A stretch of 64,000 nt of DNA from Zoroaster sp. YZ-2022 (lineage: Eukaryota; Echinodermata; Asteroidea; Forcipulatida; Zoroasteridae): positions 12,387,087-12,451,086 of the forward strand of contig CM055819.1 in NCBI GenBank assembly GCA_029582265.1. The letters run 5' to 3'. Under the pieces are notes generated by a model. The model was not told the DNA's origin, ran no database searches, and saw only the letters and a program-made list of their open reading frames with translations. Positions 20,570-31,505 of the stretch are shown here, one piece after another (within the stretch, counting starts at the first letter, position 1; each line of letters starts with the position of its first letter). Both the position numbers and the translations under genes were made by a program.

Positions 20570-21003
20570 TGTTAAAGGGACAGTATCGTCACGATCAGAG
20601 CAGACTTTCTACAAACAGGGCATGGAATCGGCATCCTAGTTTAAGATGAACACAGTGACTAAAATTATTAAAAGAACTGGGGAACTCGACGTTGATCAGT
20701 ATGCTCTGATCGTCCTCATTCTCCTGAGGACGATCAGAGCATACTGATCGAAACGTCGAGTTGTACCCCCAGTTCTTTTCAGAACTAATTACTACTCAAT
20801 TGAGATTCCACATGGTGTCACCGCAATTAGTCTTATCATCCTCACCATGCAAAGCTACAAGTTTTACCTAAAAATTACTGGCTCATTTATGCAGCAGTAA
20901 CACAAATATGAGTATGACCTCATTATGTAAGTATTATTTTCAGTCACTGGGTTAAACTTGAAGTTGAACTCTGATTCCATGTCCTATTGATCGTGACGAT
21001 AAG
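20570..21003. mobile_element. Foldback MITE with TATCGTCACGATC ends, interrupted
   Basis: The left end has TATCGTCACGATC then AACAGGGCATGGAATCGG-type sequence. The right end has the inverted equivalents, ending GATCGTGACGATA. The intact counterpart is in copy 2 (24426-24634). This copy is interrupted by the Penelope fragment at 20661-20868. Confidence 0.65.
20661..20868 (+). mobile_element. Short Penelope (PLE1) terminal fragment with inverted ends
   Basis: It contains an inverted pair of PLE1 end sequences: AAAAGAACTGG...CTGATCGTCCTCA, then CTCCTGAGGACGATCAG...CAGTTCTTTTCAG. A hammerhead-like motif (CTGAGGA, perfect stem CGATCAG/CTGATCG, AAAC, GTC) lies at about 20716-20756. Copy 2 lacks the insert and reads straight through CTAAAAATTA. 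Here that sequence flanks both sides (ACTAAAATTA and CCTAAAAATTA), giving a target duplication of about 9-10 bp. Confidence 0.75.
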
Positions 21004-21153
21004 CCCACCTTCAAGCAATAACTTTAATTAGCTGTTACGACTACCTGTTAGTCACATACTAGAAACACAATAGTGCATCTTTCTACAAGGAACACATCAT
21101 TACCTTGTTAAGATCGCCTTACAAACTTATACGAAGTCACAACACAATGTAAT

Positions 21154-22210
21154 TTGAAGGATAACTGTACAATGAGTTCACTACCCACGCAAACTATTTC
21201 TTATAGCTCTGACATACACTTTGTCTTTCCTTTTAACACCAACCTTAACTTACGAAATTATGTATTTGGGTCTTTCCACACTAATGTACAAAAGTGTGAC
21301 ATTTTAGGAACATGGGACATTGATAATAAAATGAAGTACTTTTTACTCATAACTTTTTCTCTGTACATTCCAGGTGCCTTGAGGATTGTGCTTTTCAAAA
21401 ATTAAGACAACTTTCTAAGTAATTAAGTAATTACAAGGGAATCTTCTTTAAGATATATATGTTTGTAACATGGACAGACATTTATTTAGAAATTGACTAA
21501 AAGTACTAATAGAACAGATTTATTCACTCACATGTCCCTTTATAATGCTATTCCCCTAAGGATTGTTACCTGAAAAAATCAAGACAACCCTCCTGGTATT
21601 AAACAAATAACAGGGATCATCTTCAAAATATTATGTTTGTAACGTGGGCAGACATTTGTCACAAATTGTCTGTCCACGTTACCTCTGGGTATATTTCACA
21701 TGCTAATTTCTTAAATACCCAGATGTCTTACTTTTGGCTCATAACAATCCAAAAGGGGTTAGGGATGTAAATGAAAAAGCATTTGAGTAATTATTTAATT
21801 CTATTATCACTTTCCTGTCGATTTTCAAACAAAATGTCTGTCCATGTTACAAACATCTCTTAAAGATGATCCTGTAATTTCTTAAGTACCAATATTATTT
21901 TCTTATTATTTGTTATGCACAATCATTAAATGCTAAGGAATGTTCAGGAATAGATTAGGACAAAACAGTTGCCTTTATTTGACCCTCCCATGTCACACTC
22001 CAATAGTTATCATAATATGTACCCATTAGTGTGGAAAGACCCACTTATTATTTATTTTGTAAGTTCTTTAAAACAGTTTTCTATATATTTAATAGAGTTG
22101 TACTTTTTACAAAGTTTTACTTTCCCCAAAACCATCCAATTGTCAACTTTGATCAACTGTTCCTCAATTGAGCTATGCTTACACCAGCACGACAACTTAA
22201 GCCCCTGTAG
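21154..22210. repeat. Long imperfect palindrome (foldback) in family 1 copy 1
   Basis: The arms mirror each other around about 21663. GGGTCTTTCCACACTAATG (near 21268) is answered inverted near 22030. TTGTAACATGGACAGACA (near 21466) is answered by TGTCTGTCCATGTTACAA (near 21836). At the centre is a 19-20 bp hairpin built from GTGG(G/A)CAGACA and TGTCTGTCCAC. The structure could be a nested foldback transposon or an inverted duplication. Confidence 0.65.
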
Positions 22211-22808
22211 TGGCTGTCTTCTATAGCCTGTGCATTACCAGTCAACAATTCTTAATTTGGTAGTTGACAAATCTATTAAGACCTGTCCACCATAAAACTC
22301 ATATAGCGCCCTCAAGTCACCGGTTTTAAAAGTGACATAACCGTTGTTCTTAGCGTTGCAAATTACAGTGTACAATGCAAAGGGCCGAAAATTAAACTTT
22401 ATCGTATTGGGTCAAACTATACACCAAATTGTAAACTTAGTATGAAAAACTTAATTTCGTCATTGTGATGTCATCCGGTTTCCATTTACAGTCTCATGAA
22501 TATTTAATTAGCAAATCCATTTTGAACCTTAACTCAAGAAGTATACACTCGATACTTAAACTTTTTGCAGTTATAGACTTGATGGGTACTGTGAATGTGC
22601 GCTGTGGTATCGTGACCTCATAATGACCTCTACTTCCGGTTTAACAGGAAGTTTGAATAAAAATCAATATTTTAGGGTGCAAAAACAATGCGATGAAGCT
22701 TCTTTAACATGTTAGAACAAAAATAGTACTGAGGAATTCTTATTATTTTTTTGACTGCACCCAAACATCCTCACGAATGAAATGCAAATAAACCACACAT
22801 TATGAATC

Positions 22809-22843
22809 GTAACAGCTTTGTGTTCGTCCGAAGGACAAACACC
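22809..22843. repeat. Internal hairpin resembling the 3' terminus, copy 1
   Basis: TAACAGCTTTGTGTTCGTCC-GAAGGACAAACACC is nearly the same as the terminal hairpin at 23069-23100 but lacks CTAG. It may be a decayed older 3' end bypassed during transposition. The equivalent in copy 2 is at 27487-27520. Confidence 0.6.
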
Positions 22844-23068
22844 TTGCAAAAACAAAGGTCAAGATCATTTCATGCAGACTCCTGTACCTTACAACTTATC
22901 TGACATTAATTCACAAACATGACCCCACTTTGACCTTTCCTTCCAGTCCAAACAGGACAAAACAAGCCACCCTCAATATCAGTCTCCGTTGAAATAGTTC
23001 ATGGTATACTCCATTAAGTATCCAAGGTCAAGGTCATTAACTGTAAACAAAATAACGTCATTAATGTA

Positions 23069-23111
23069 ACAGCTCTGTGTTCGTCCAAAGGACAAACACC
23101 TCAATGTCTAG
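23069..23111 (+). terminator. Helitron-like 3' terminus: hairpin plus CTAG, copy 1
   Basis: GTGTTCGTCC and GGACAAACAC pair around AAA, followed by CTCAATGT and CTAG. GTAACAGCT just upstream is the inverted counterpart of the 5' arm. In Helitrons this hairpin acts as the replication stop signal. It is a transposition terminator, not a transcription terminator. Confidence 0.65.
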
Positions 23112-23799
23112 TTTATTATTATTATTCTTCCTTTCTACCAAAACCCTATTGCCTTAACGTGTGAGAGTTCTTCGTGGCAAAAGTCCTTCTTAGGAATATC
23201 AAAAAGAGTCAAATCATATACCATATGGAAGCTTATGCCTTGACGGAGTTTCTAAATGTCATTAGACTAAAATTCTTAATTAATTAGCTTAGTTATAGTC
23301 ACGTGAATATTTAATTAGGCAATCTTGTTACCACCATAGCTCAAGAAGTATACACCCGATCATCAAACTTTTTTCAGTTATACATTTGTGGGGTATTGTA
23401 GATGTGCCTTTTGGCCTGCAATGTCTTGTGACGTCATCATGACATTATTTATAGCGCATTTTGTATCTGTACAAAACACATGCACTGAAAAAGTGGAAAT
23501 TTTTGATTGTGACCAAGTCACGTCCTTATTCGGTAGTGATTCTCCATATATCTTTGTACATCATACACACACATATATGGCGGTGTGACTTGTTAGTGAG
23601 TCTAATTAAACGACGATGTCTGAACGCAATAATAATACATAGATCCTTATACTAGTCCACACACGTTGTGTAGTTATTGCATTGCTAACAGGCTTCAGGG
23701 CCAATTACTTTGTGCACAACACGTATACATGTAATACACGTTATGGACCCGTTTTTAAAATCATACATATGTTTAACTGATGCCGCTCTAGCTAGGCAC

Positions 23800-24300
23800 C
23801 ATTACTAACGTGTACACACGTACACGTTGTGTAGTTATTTCATTCCTAAGTAAATGACATGAAAGCAGAGTGCGTCCGATTCCTTTCAGTTTCATTTTGA
23901 TAATTACAATGAGTCCATTACATTGGCGACGAGGATGAAAAGCTGATTTGAACTGTCACCGGTGAGCATTCTTTTCATATGATAGCATACATTTCTAGCA
24001 AAAAGGAAAATTGTAAAAGAGGGCCGGACATTTTCGTAACGTTAAGCCCCATTGTTTTACGTACATGTAAGTGCAGCAATATACACATCGTTAGGTTAAC
24101 CAGTAGCAATATGGCGGAACAACTATTAGTAGTAGTACTAACCATCGTAACTGAAACAAGGACTTTGAAAACTGAACCATTCACTCACTCCGACGATCAG
24201 ATATCAACCGGGAAGGCTTGGGAAGATTGGTTATAGGGAATTGAGCATGAATTACGCTATTTTCGAATTACTAAACCGTATTTTGTAATTTTTGTTTTCT
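23800..24300 (+). pseudogene. Ty3/gypsy-like LTR end, primer site and gag start relic (copy 2)
   Basis: CCATTACATTGGCGACGAGGATG is a good match to LTR-end plus primer-site sequences of gypsy elements. ATGGCGGAACAACTATTAG (from 24111) opens a frame with EPFTHSDDQISTGKAWEDWL, which resembles a gag N-terminus. The frame stops at TAG and would continue as GIEHELRYFRI, also gag-like. The stop is shared with copy 1. Confidence 0.5.
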
Positions 24301-24425
24301 CAAAAAATCTTCAGTTTGTGCACAAATTAACGTTAAGTAGTAAAGTACCTATTTATTTGTATGCACGCATTGGGATAGTACTGACCATCAATCCCATGAA
24401 CAGAATTGGTGTAAAGATGTTAAAG

Positions 24426-24634
24426 GGACAGTATCGTCACGATCAGAGCAGACTTTCTACAAACAGGGCATGGAATCGGCATCCTAGTTTAAGATGAACA
24501 CAGTGACTAAAAATTACTGGCTCATTTATGCAGCAGCAACACGAATATGACCTCATTATGTGAGTATTATTTTCAGTCACTGGGTTAAACTAGAACTTGA
24601 ACTCGGATTCCATGTCCTGTTGATCGTGACGATA
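24426..24634. mobile_element. Intact foldback MITE with TATCGTCACGATC ends
   Basis: The left arm starts ATCGTCACGATC and continues through CAGGGCATGGAATCGG and GTGACTAAAAAT. The right arm is its imperfect inverse: TTTTCAGTCAC, TCGGATTCCATGTCC, GATCGTGACGATA. It is about 210 bp. Diverged relatives are at 32310-32440 and 43308-43455. Confidence 0.65.
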
Positions 24635-25082
24635 AGCCCACCTTCATGCAATAACTTTAATTAGCTGTTACGACTACCTGTTAGTCACGTACAACTTCAA
24701 GAAACACAATAGTGCATCTTTCTACAAGGAACACATCCTTACCTTGTTAAGATGGCCTTACAAACTTATACGAAGTCACAACACAATGTAATTTGAAGGA
24801 TAACTGTACAATGAGTTCACTACCCATGCAAACTATTTCTTATAGCTCTGACGTACACTTTGTCTTATCTTTTAACACCAACCTCAACTTACGAAATTAT
24901 GTATTTGGGTCTTTCCACACTAATGTACAAAAGTGTGACATTTTAGGAACATGGGACATTGATAATAAAATGAAGTACTTTTTACTCATGACTTTTTTCT
25001 GTGTACATTCCAAGTGCCTTGAGGATTGTGCTTTTCAAAAATTAAAACAACTTTCTAAGTAATTAAGTAATTACAAGGGTAT

Positions 25083-26066
25083 CTGTATTTGTCATTTAAC
25101 CCAAAACTGCCTGGAGATGAGCAATCCGCATTAGACCAAATAGAGAAGTGTGTTATTGAGATTAAGCATTGGATGAAGTCTAACAAATTAAAACTCAATG
25201 ATGATAAAACTGAGCTGTTGATCATATCATCCAAAAATCAAAGGAAACACATTATATCAAAGTCTATTAAAGTCGGTGAGAGCGTTATCTTGGCTAATTC
25301 CAAAGCTCGCAATCTTGGTATTGTTTTTGATGATGAAATGTCCATGAAATCACATGTTAATAAAATTTGTCAAACTGGTTATTTTCATCTCCGGAATATT
25401 AAGAGTATACGCAAACTTCTGTCAAAAGAGAGTACTGAGAAATTGATTCATGCTTTCATATCATCTCGTTTGGATTGTGGTAATGCTTTGCTCTATGGAA
25501 TACCTAAAATCCTCATTCACAGACTTCAATTAATCCAAAATGCTGCGGCAAGGACCATATTCATGATTCATAAATCAGATCACATAACATCCTCACTGAA
25601 GCAATTACACTGGCTCCCAGTTCAACAACGGATAGTTTTCAAGATATGTCTTCTTACATGGAAAGCTCTACATGGCAACTCACCTTCATATATTCAAGAT
25701 CTTCTTACCATTCACAATTCTAATCACAGTGGACTACGCTCAGCAAACCAAAACTTCCTTACTGTACCACATGGAACTTGTAAAACTTTTGGGGATAGGG
25801 CTTTTTCTGTTGCAGCCCCTTCCCTTTGTGTGCTTCCACAAAGTTTAAGACTGTGTGACAATTTTAATTCTTTCAAAAAGCTTTTGAAAACTCACCTTTT
25901 TGTGCAAGCTTATAATGAATGTTAATTTTGTGCATTTTGTTTCATGTATTTATCTTTGTTTATCTAATGTTCCATATCTTTGTGTCTTTTTCATTATCAC
26001 CAGCGCCTCGGATTAGGTTTCTACTGTAGATAGATGGCGCTTTATAAGTTTTATTATTATTATTAT
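25083..26066 (+). mobile_element. 5'-truncated L2/CR1-like LINE
   Basis: Copy 1 of the host element lacks this segment and reads GGAATCTTCTTTAAGAT across the site. The insert starts inside the RT domain and ends with GCGCTTTATAAG then TTTTATTATTATTATTAT. An (ATT)n tail after a GGCGCTTTATAA-type sequence is usual for L2/CR1 LINEs of invertebrates. The uninterrupted frame implies a young insertion. Confidence 0.85.
25089..25925 (+). CDS. LINE reverse transcriptase C-terminal fragment, frame intact
   Basis: About 278 codons open from the truncation point to the natural stop. It holds the end of the RT domain (WMKSNKLKLNDDKTELLII), then ARNLGIVFDDEMSMKSHVN, then the RT-associated helical region SRLDCGNALLYGIP, AAARTIF and LKQLHWLPVQQRIVFKICLL. 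It ends GDRAFSVAAPSLCVLPQSL and FKKLLKTHLF. This is the usual C-terminal order of L2/CR1-type RT proteins. The endonuclease and catalytic YADD part are missing, and there is no in-frame ATG at the start, so it is a partial copy, not a working gene. Confidence 0.85.
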   Translation: MSFNPKLPGDEQSALDQIEKCVIEIKHWMKSNKLKLNDDKTELLIISSKNQRKHIISKSIKVGESVILANSKARNLGIVFDDEMSMKSHVNKICQTGYFHLRNIKSIRKLLSKESTEKLIHAFISSRLDCGNALLYGIPKILIHRLQLIQNAAARTIFMIHKSDHITSSLKQLHWLPVQQRIVFKICLLTWKALHGNSPSYIQDLLTIHNSNHSGLRSANQNFLTVPHGTCKTFGDRAFSVAAPSLCVLPQSLRLCDNFNSFKKLLKTHLFVQAYNEC

Positions 26067-27748
26067 CTTTTAAGATGTACATGTATATGTTTGTAACATG
26101 GACAGACATTTATTTAGAAATTGACTAAAAGTACTAATAGAACAGATTTATTCGCCCACATGTTGTCCCATTATAATGCTATTCCCCTAAGGATTGTTAC
26201 CTGAAAAAATCAAGACAACCCTCCTGGTATTAAACAAATAACAGGGAATCATCTTCAACAAAGAGTGTTTAACGTGGACAGACATTTGTCACAAATTGTC
26301 TGTCCACGTTACAAGGGGTATATTTCACATGCTAATTTCTTAAATACCCAGAAGATGTTTTAGTTTTGGCTCATAACAATCCAAAAGGGGTTAGGGATGT
26401 AAATGAAAAAGCATTTGAGTAATTATTTAATTCTATTATCACTTTCCTGTCGATTTTCTAACAAAATGTCTGTCCATGTTACAAACATCATGTCTTAAAG
26501 ATGACCCTGTAATTTCTTAAGTACCAATATTATTTTCTTATTTGTTATGCACAATCATTAAATTCTAAGGAATGTTCAGGAATAGATTAGGACAAAACAG
26601 CTGCCTTTATTTGACCCTCCCATGTCACACTCCAATAGTTATCATATGTACCCATTAGTGTGGAAAGACCCACTTATTATTTATTTTGTAAGTTCTTTAA
26701 AACAGTTTTCTATATATTTAATAAAGAGTTGTACTTTTTACAGATTTTTTGTGTGTCTCACTTCTTTACCACAAGTTTTACTTTCCCCAAAACCATCCAA
26801 TTGTCAACTTTGATCAACTGTTCCTCAATTGAGCTATGCTTACACCAGCACGACAACTTAAGCCCCTGTAGTGGCTGTCTTCTATAGCCTGTGCATTACC
26901 AGTCAACAATTCTTAATTTGGTAGTTGACAAATCTATTAAGACCTGTCCACCATAAAACTCATATAGCGCCCTCAAGTCACCGGTCTTAAAAGTGACATA
27001 ACCATTGTTCTTAGCGTTGCAAATTACAGTGTACAATGCAAAGGGCCGAATATTAAACTTTATTGTATTGGGTCAAACTATACACCAAATTCTAGATAAT
27101 CAAAAAACTTAGTATGAAAAACTAAATTTATTTCGTCATCGTGACGTCATCCGGTTTCCATTTACAGTCTCATGAATATTTAATTAGCAAATCCATTTTG
27201 AACCATAACTCAAGAAGTATACACTCGATACTTAAACTTTTTGCAGTTATAGACATGATGGGTACTGTGAATGTGCGCTGTGGTATCGTGACCTCATAAT
27301 GACCTCTAATTCCGGTTCAACAGGAAGTTTGAATAAAAATCAATATTTTAGGGTACAAAAACAATGCGATGAAGTTTCTTTAACATGTTAGAACAAAAAT
27401 AGTACTGAGGAATTCTTATTATTTTTTTGACTGCACCCAAACATCCTCACGAATGAAATGCAAACAAAACCACTCATTATGAATCGTAACAGCTTTGTGT
27501 TCGTCCGAAGGACAAACACCTTGCAAAAACAAAGGTCAAGATCATTTCATGCAGACTCCTGTACCTTACAACTTATCTGACATTAAATTCACAAACACGA
27601 CCCCACTTTGACCTTTCCTTCCATTCCAAACAGGACAAAACAAGACACCCTCAATATCAGTCTCCGTTGAAATAGTTCATGGTATACTCCATTAAGTATC
27701 TAAGGTCAAGGTCATTAATTGTAAACAACACAACGTCATTAACGTAAC

Positions 27749-27789
27749 AGCTCTGTGTTCGTCCAAAGGACAAACACCTCAATGTCTAG
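27749..27789 (+). terminator. Helitron-like 3' terminus: hairpin plus CTAG, copy 2
   Basis: Same hairpin, spacer and CTAG as copy 1, followed by TTTTGATTTTC of the host repeat. Confidence 0.65.
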
Positions 27790-27860
27790 TTTTGATTTTC
27801 TTTGCCCAAAAAATTACTTTTGTGCATTATTTTGGTAACGGAATTACGTGTGATTTTCTC
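27790..27860. repeat. GTAACGGAATTACG repeat (right part)
   Basis: GGTAACGGAATTACG at about 27833-27847 matches the motif repeated at 18110-19000 and probably continues that repeat after the two Helitron-like insertions. Confidence 0.5.
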
Positions 27861-29518
27861 GTGTTTTATTTAAAAAAAATTTTGAGAACACGAAAAATAA
27901 TTTTACTTTTCTTACATACAAAAGTAATCTTTGGTACAATGGCTATCTAGACACACAAACAATTATTTTCCAACAAGGCCTCCACTAATCACAATGTCCA
28001 AGAGAATTAAATTTGAATTTTTAATGAAAATTCCACATTTTCAGACTTAATACCCAAAAATCCATATTTCTCCCAGAAAATATGAGTTTTTCGAATTTTA
28101 ACCACTTGGATTGGATTCCTTTGAAATTCTGGTCTAGGATCAATATGAAATATTCCTCTATTGCTAATGTAAAATTTTGACAATTTTTTTTCTCTCTCCC
28201 ATGGAGAATTGCCCTATTTTTATAGGCCGGTTCAGATTTCACTTTTTAAATTTTTGTACCCTTCTGCTTAGTTTCACATGGTTTTGCACATGACAACTTC
28301 ATATCCTTTTGGTCTCAGGCAGGCTTCAAGGGCCCTGAATTCATTTTTTAATAATAGGAATTAGGTTATTTTGCTAAAATAAGCTGTCAGTTGGTATACA
28401 TGTAATAACCCTTGAAAGGCAAGTGATGAGTAATTTTATGCAAAGCATCACTGCTGAAGAAAATATAAATCCTTTGAAAATCATATAGGGTCATAACATG
28501 GGTCAAAATTTGGGGTCAAAGGTCAAAAATGGTAAATTAATGTACAGAGACTTAGACACAGTAAAACATCATTTTTTAATTCCTTTCCTGTAAAAGCTAC
28601 GGCCTGCTATAAATTAGGCTTTGGAAGAATTTCTAATCATGAACTACATGTAATGTTTGTCCATATTTTTGTTCTCTTAAACATTTTTTTAATGTGTTAT
28701 GTTTATGTTCAAGGATTATATAAATTAATTTTGGCAAAAATAAATATACAGCCAGAAGTTCAATCACATGTAAATTGTTTAGTCCAAAATTCTAACAGAA
28801 TTTCATCAGCATAATAATTAATACACACAATATTTATGACTATTATGCACACCAAAAGATCTGGTTCACAAGTAAGAAATTCTTACTTTATTATTTAGCC
28901 CACCGAAGTCAGTGAAGTTTTTCCATGACAAAATGTCAAAAATGAAGTTGATTCTGTGGGAAACCCAAATGTCTTGTATTTATTTCAGCAAAAAAAGTAT
29001 AGCGCCTTCAATTGAATGTCACATTTAAAAATCATGTAGCACTCGACAAATTAAGTCAATAGAGGGTCTTATAAGTTATAGTATTGTTTGAAATAAAATA
29101 TTGGGAATACGGATCCTTCTGATTTGTGGTGATGTGCCACATGGAAAACGGATTTTATTGTTGGCATTTTTTAAGACGGCTCTCAGGCATTTTTGTCATG
29201 GAAAACTTCACTGACTTTTGTGGTCTAAATGTCAGATATGAAGTGACAATATTTGTAAACAATTGGTTTGGATAAAATTCAGTATTTCTTTTTTTATATA
29301 TTCTCATGAAATTTTGTGGGAACCCAAAAATCATCAGTATCATGATACGCAGTTTTGTATTGTGATGCATATGGCAGCATTTTTGTATCGTGATAATCAA
29401 TGCATCTGTGAATCATTACACCCCTATTCAGGGCTCTTGAGACAGCATATACCATTGTCTGAGACTAAAACAGATATGATTTTTGAAATCCTCGCATGCA
29501 AAACCATGGGAAACCAAG
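27861..29518. other. AT-rich stretch without recognised genes
   Basis: No gene, RNA gene or repeat terminus recognised. Short frames here follow base composition. Confidence 0.5.
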
Positions 29519-29685
29519 CAGAAATTGACTAGAAGTACTAATAAAACAGATTTATTCACCCACATGTTGTCCCTTTACAATGCTATTCCCCTAAGGATTA
29601 TTACCTGACAAAATCAACCTAACAGGAGATCAATCTTAAAACAAAATGTCTGTCCATGTTACAAACATAAACTCTTAAAGTCTGG
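29519..29685 (+). repeat. Fragment of family 1 foldback region
   Basis: GAAATTGACTAGAAGTACTA and ATGCTATTCCCCTAAGGATT match 21489-21570, and AAAATGTCTGTCCATGTTAC matches 21832. The part between is deleted. Confidence 0.65.
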
Positions 29686-30121
29686 TTAGGAACGTGAAAT
29701 TTGCATCCAACCTGCTTACGGTATTCGATAGCTTTAATATATATCCTTGTTGATGATTTAATACCTTTTTTTAAATAATTTTAAAACTGAAAAAACCCTC
29801 TAAAATTAGCACCTTTTCTAAAGCCCCGTTTTCATTATTCTGAAAAACAATGGTCACGACGCCCAAGCCGATGCTTCCATGGGAGATGATCCCACTGTCT
29901 AGGTCTGGTACTTGCACTCACCCATACACACGCATACAATTCTGTGCGTTATTTACATTGTTGACAAAGTGAGACCCATTTCGTTAGGCTCGCTCGTTAA
30001 ATATGCCAGAATTCGACAGTTCCAAGATTATTTGGGAGGAAATAGTGCCCAACGATGATTCAGATGATTCTTCCCGAGTCGGCACAGCATTGATCGTCAG
30101 ATAATATCTAAAATCAAATGA
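29686..30121. other. Intergenic stretch
   Basis: Nothing recognised. Confidence 0.4.
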
Positions 30122-30215
30122 AACTAGAGGTATAGAGTTTGTAAAAAACAAACTCAAGGTGTTTGGTTATTTATCATGTTATGGCGTCATCACCTAAAGT
30201 TGTTTAAAAATGCAA
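30122..30215 (-). repeat. Isolated Helitron-like 3' terminus (minus orientation)
   Basis: On the plus strand ACTAGAGGTATA is followed by a hairpin (GAGTTTGT/ACAAACTC) and AAGGTGTTTGG, then ATGGCGTCATCACC. This is the order seen in the 45-64 kb units. The downstream part (30151-30215) recurs at 30587-30650. Confidence 0.5.
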
Positions 30216-30586
30216 AATGAATCCAAAATGTTAAGTTATGAACATTGTATAAGTTTGTATTTAATAGTAATTGCAGAAATAAAGAGCCTATTTTAAGTGT
30301 ACTATGAATTAAAGAGCTTTTGATTATCAGATTATTTGTCTTTCTCCCAGTTATGATAAACAAAACATTTAAGAAATCTAATCCTTAATAGAACGCCCAT
30401 TATTACAGCTAAAATGGGGAGACATTGCAGGTACGAGCCAAGTCAGGCAGCTATTTTTTCTGCGGTACAATTCCTCATTCACTTACAAATTCCCATACAA
30501 ATCTAATGTTACAAAGGTTCTTCAATAGTTCATTCACCAATAACTTGCACGAGCATGTTAGTCTAGTGAGTAGAATCCTCGTTCTC

Positions 30587-30650
30587 AAGGTGTTTAGTTG
30601 TTCATCATGTTATGACGTCATCACCTAAAGTTGTTTAAAAATAAATTAAT
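30587..30650. repeat. Second copy of the 30151-30215 segment
   Basis: CAAGGTGTTTAGTTGTTCATC and ATGTTATGACGTCATCACC match 30151-30215 with a few changes. The hairpin and CTAG are absent. It contains TGACGTCA. Confidence 0.65.
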
Positions 30651-31505
30651 TAAGTCTGAACTTAATGGTGCCAAGTGCGACTTGACAAGAGACTACGGCT
30701 ATGGAGTTGAGTTCAGCATGTGACTTGACTTCAGACTACTAGACCACGGAGCGTGCAATGAAAATGCATTCAGAAATTGTGTTTCGTGACGCATATCAGG
30801 CATGAGCGTAGAAACAGTTTAATAGATAATTACATGTAAATTCTAATATATAAATCCACACTCACAAAACTTGCCAGTTTGGCAGATATTTGCATTTGAA
30901 CTATGACATGAAAGTAGCGCCCTCTTTCGGCCATTCTTAGAAAACTACATTTCAATGGGGATTTTTGTATAATTGAATATTTCACATGGGCTATGTTTTT
31001 TATGTTTCAACTACCCTAATCTGTCAAATCGGTCCAGTGAGGTAGGGAAGAGTTGGAAAGGGGATTCCATGTTTGGGAAATATTTGATGTCATTGTAAAG
31101 AAATGAACCAGTTAAAAAAAATCTTGCCTTGAATAAAAGGTCTGAACCCGACTGCTAAATGAACGTCTGACCCCCCCCCCCCCCAGCCCTCTACCCATTA
31201 CTCCCAGGGTAGGATCTATGGTGTCGTGGGGTAGTATTCCAATTTAATTGATCATGTGAAAAACTTATAAATTGTCCATACATTTCAATATTTTGGGGTT
31301 TCTTTTTTCATCTCCCATCTCCTTACCTTGAGCTCAACCCTCTTTAGACAACCCTGGATCTAACCCTGCCTACATCAAAGACCAATTTGTGAATCTTTTC
31401 TCATCTTTAAAAAGTAAATTATTGGTTATTAATTGTCAACGTTTTGTGTAAATATTTAAATTGATAAAACACATTCTTCGTTAATACACAAAATTAATAA
31501 GATAT
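30651..31505. other. AT-rich stretch with a poly-C run
   Basis: No gene. A run of 14 C lies at 31171-31184. Confidence 0.5.

Larger units (their letters stand above)
19103..23111 (+). mobile_element. Helitron-like non-autonomous element, family 1, copy 1
   Basis: The 5' end carries palindromes and a pyrimidine-rich ATTATTATTCTTCCCTTCC segment. The 3' end carries the hairpin GTGTTCGTCC-AAA-GGACAAACAC, then CTCAATGT, then CTAG (23108-23111) followed by TT. A terminal hairpin about 10 bases before CTRR is the Helitron 3' signature. Palindromic ends with subterminal inverted repeats suggest the Helentron/Helitron2 type. The interior holds an LTR/gag relic, a MITE, a long foldback and core motifs shared with the other families. 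No Rep or helicase frame is present. Copy 2 follows directly at CTAG. Confidence 0.65.
24793..26890. repeat. Foldback palindrome of copy 2, left arm interrupted by a LINE
   Basis: Same inverted structure as 21154-22210, with its central hairpin at about 26271-26311. The LINE at 25083-26066 landed in the left arm. Confidence 0.6.
23112..27789 (+). mobile_element. Helitron-like non-autonomous element, family 1, copy 2
   Basis: It starts directly after the CTAG of copy 1 with the pyrimidine-rich TTATTATTATTATTCTTCC and lacks the 5' palindromes. It follows copy 1 collinearly and ends in the same hairpin and CTAG (27786-27789). It differs by a 5'-truncated LINE at 25083-26066 and by absence of the Penelope fragment. 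Head-to-tail tandem copies sharing one 3' signal fit rolling-circle transposition. Confidence 0.65.
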
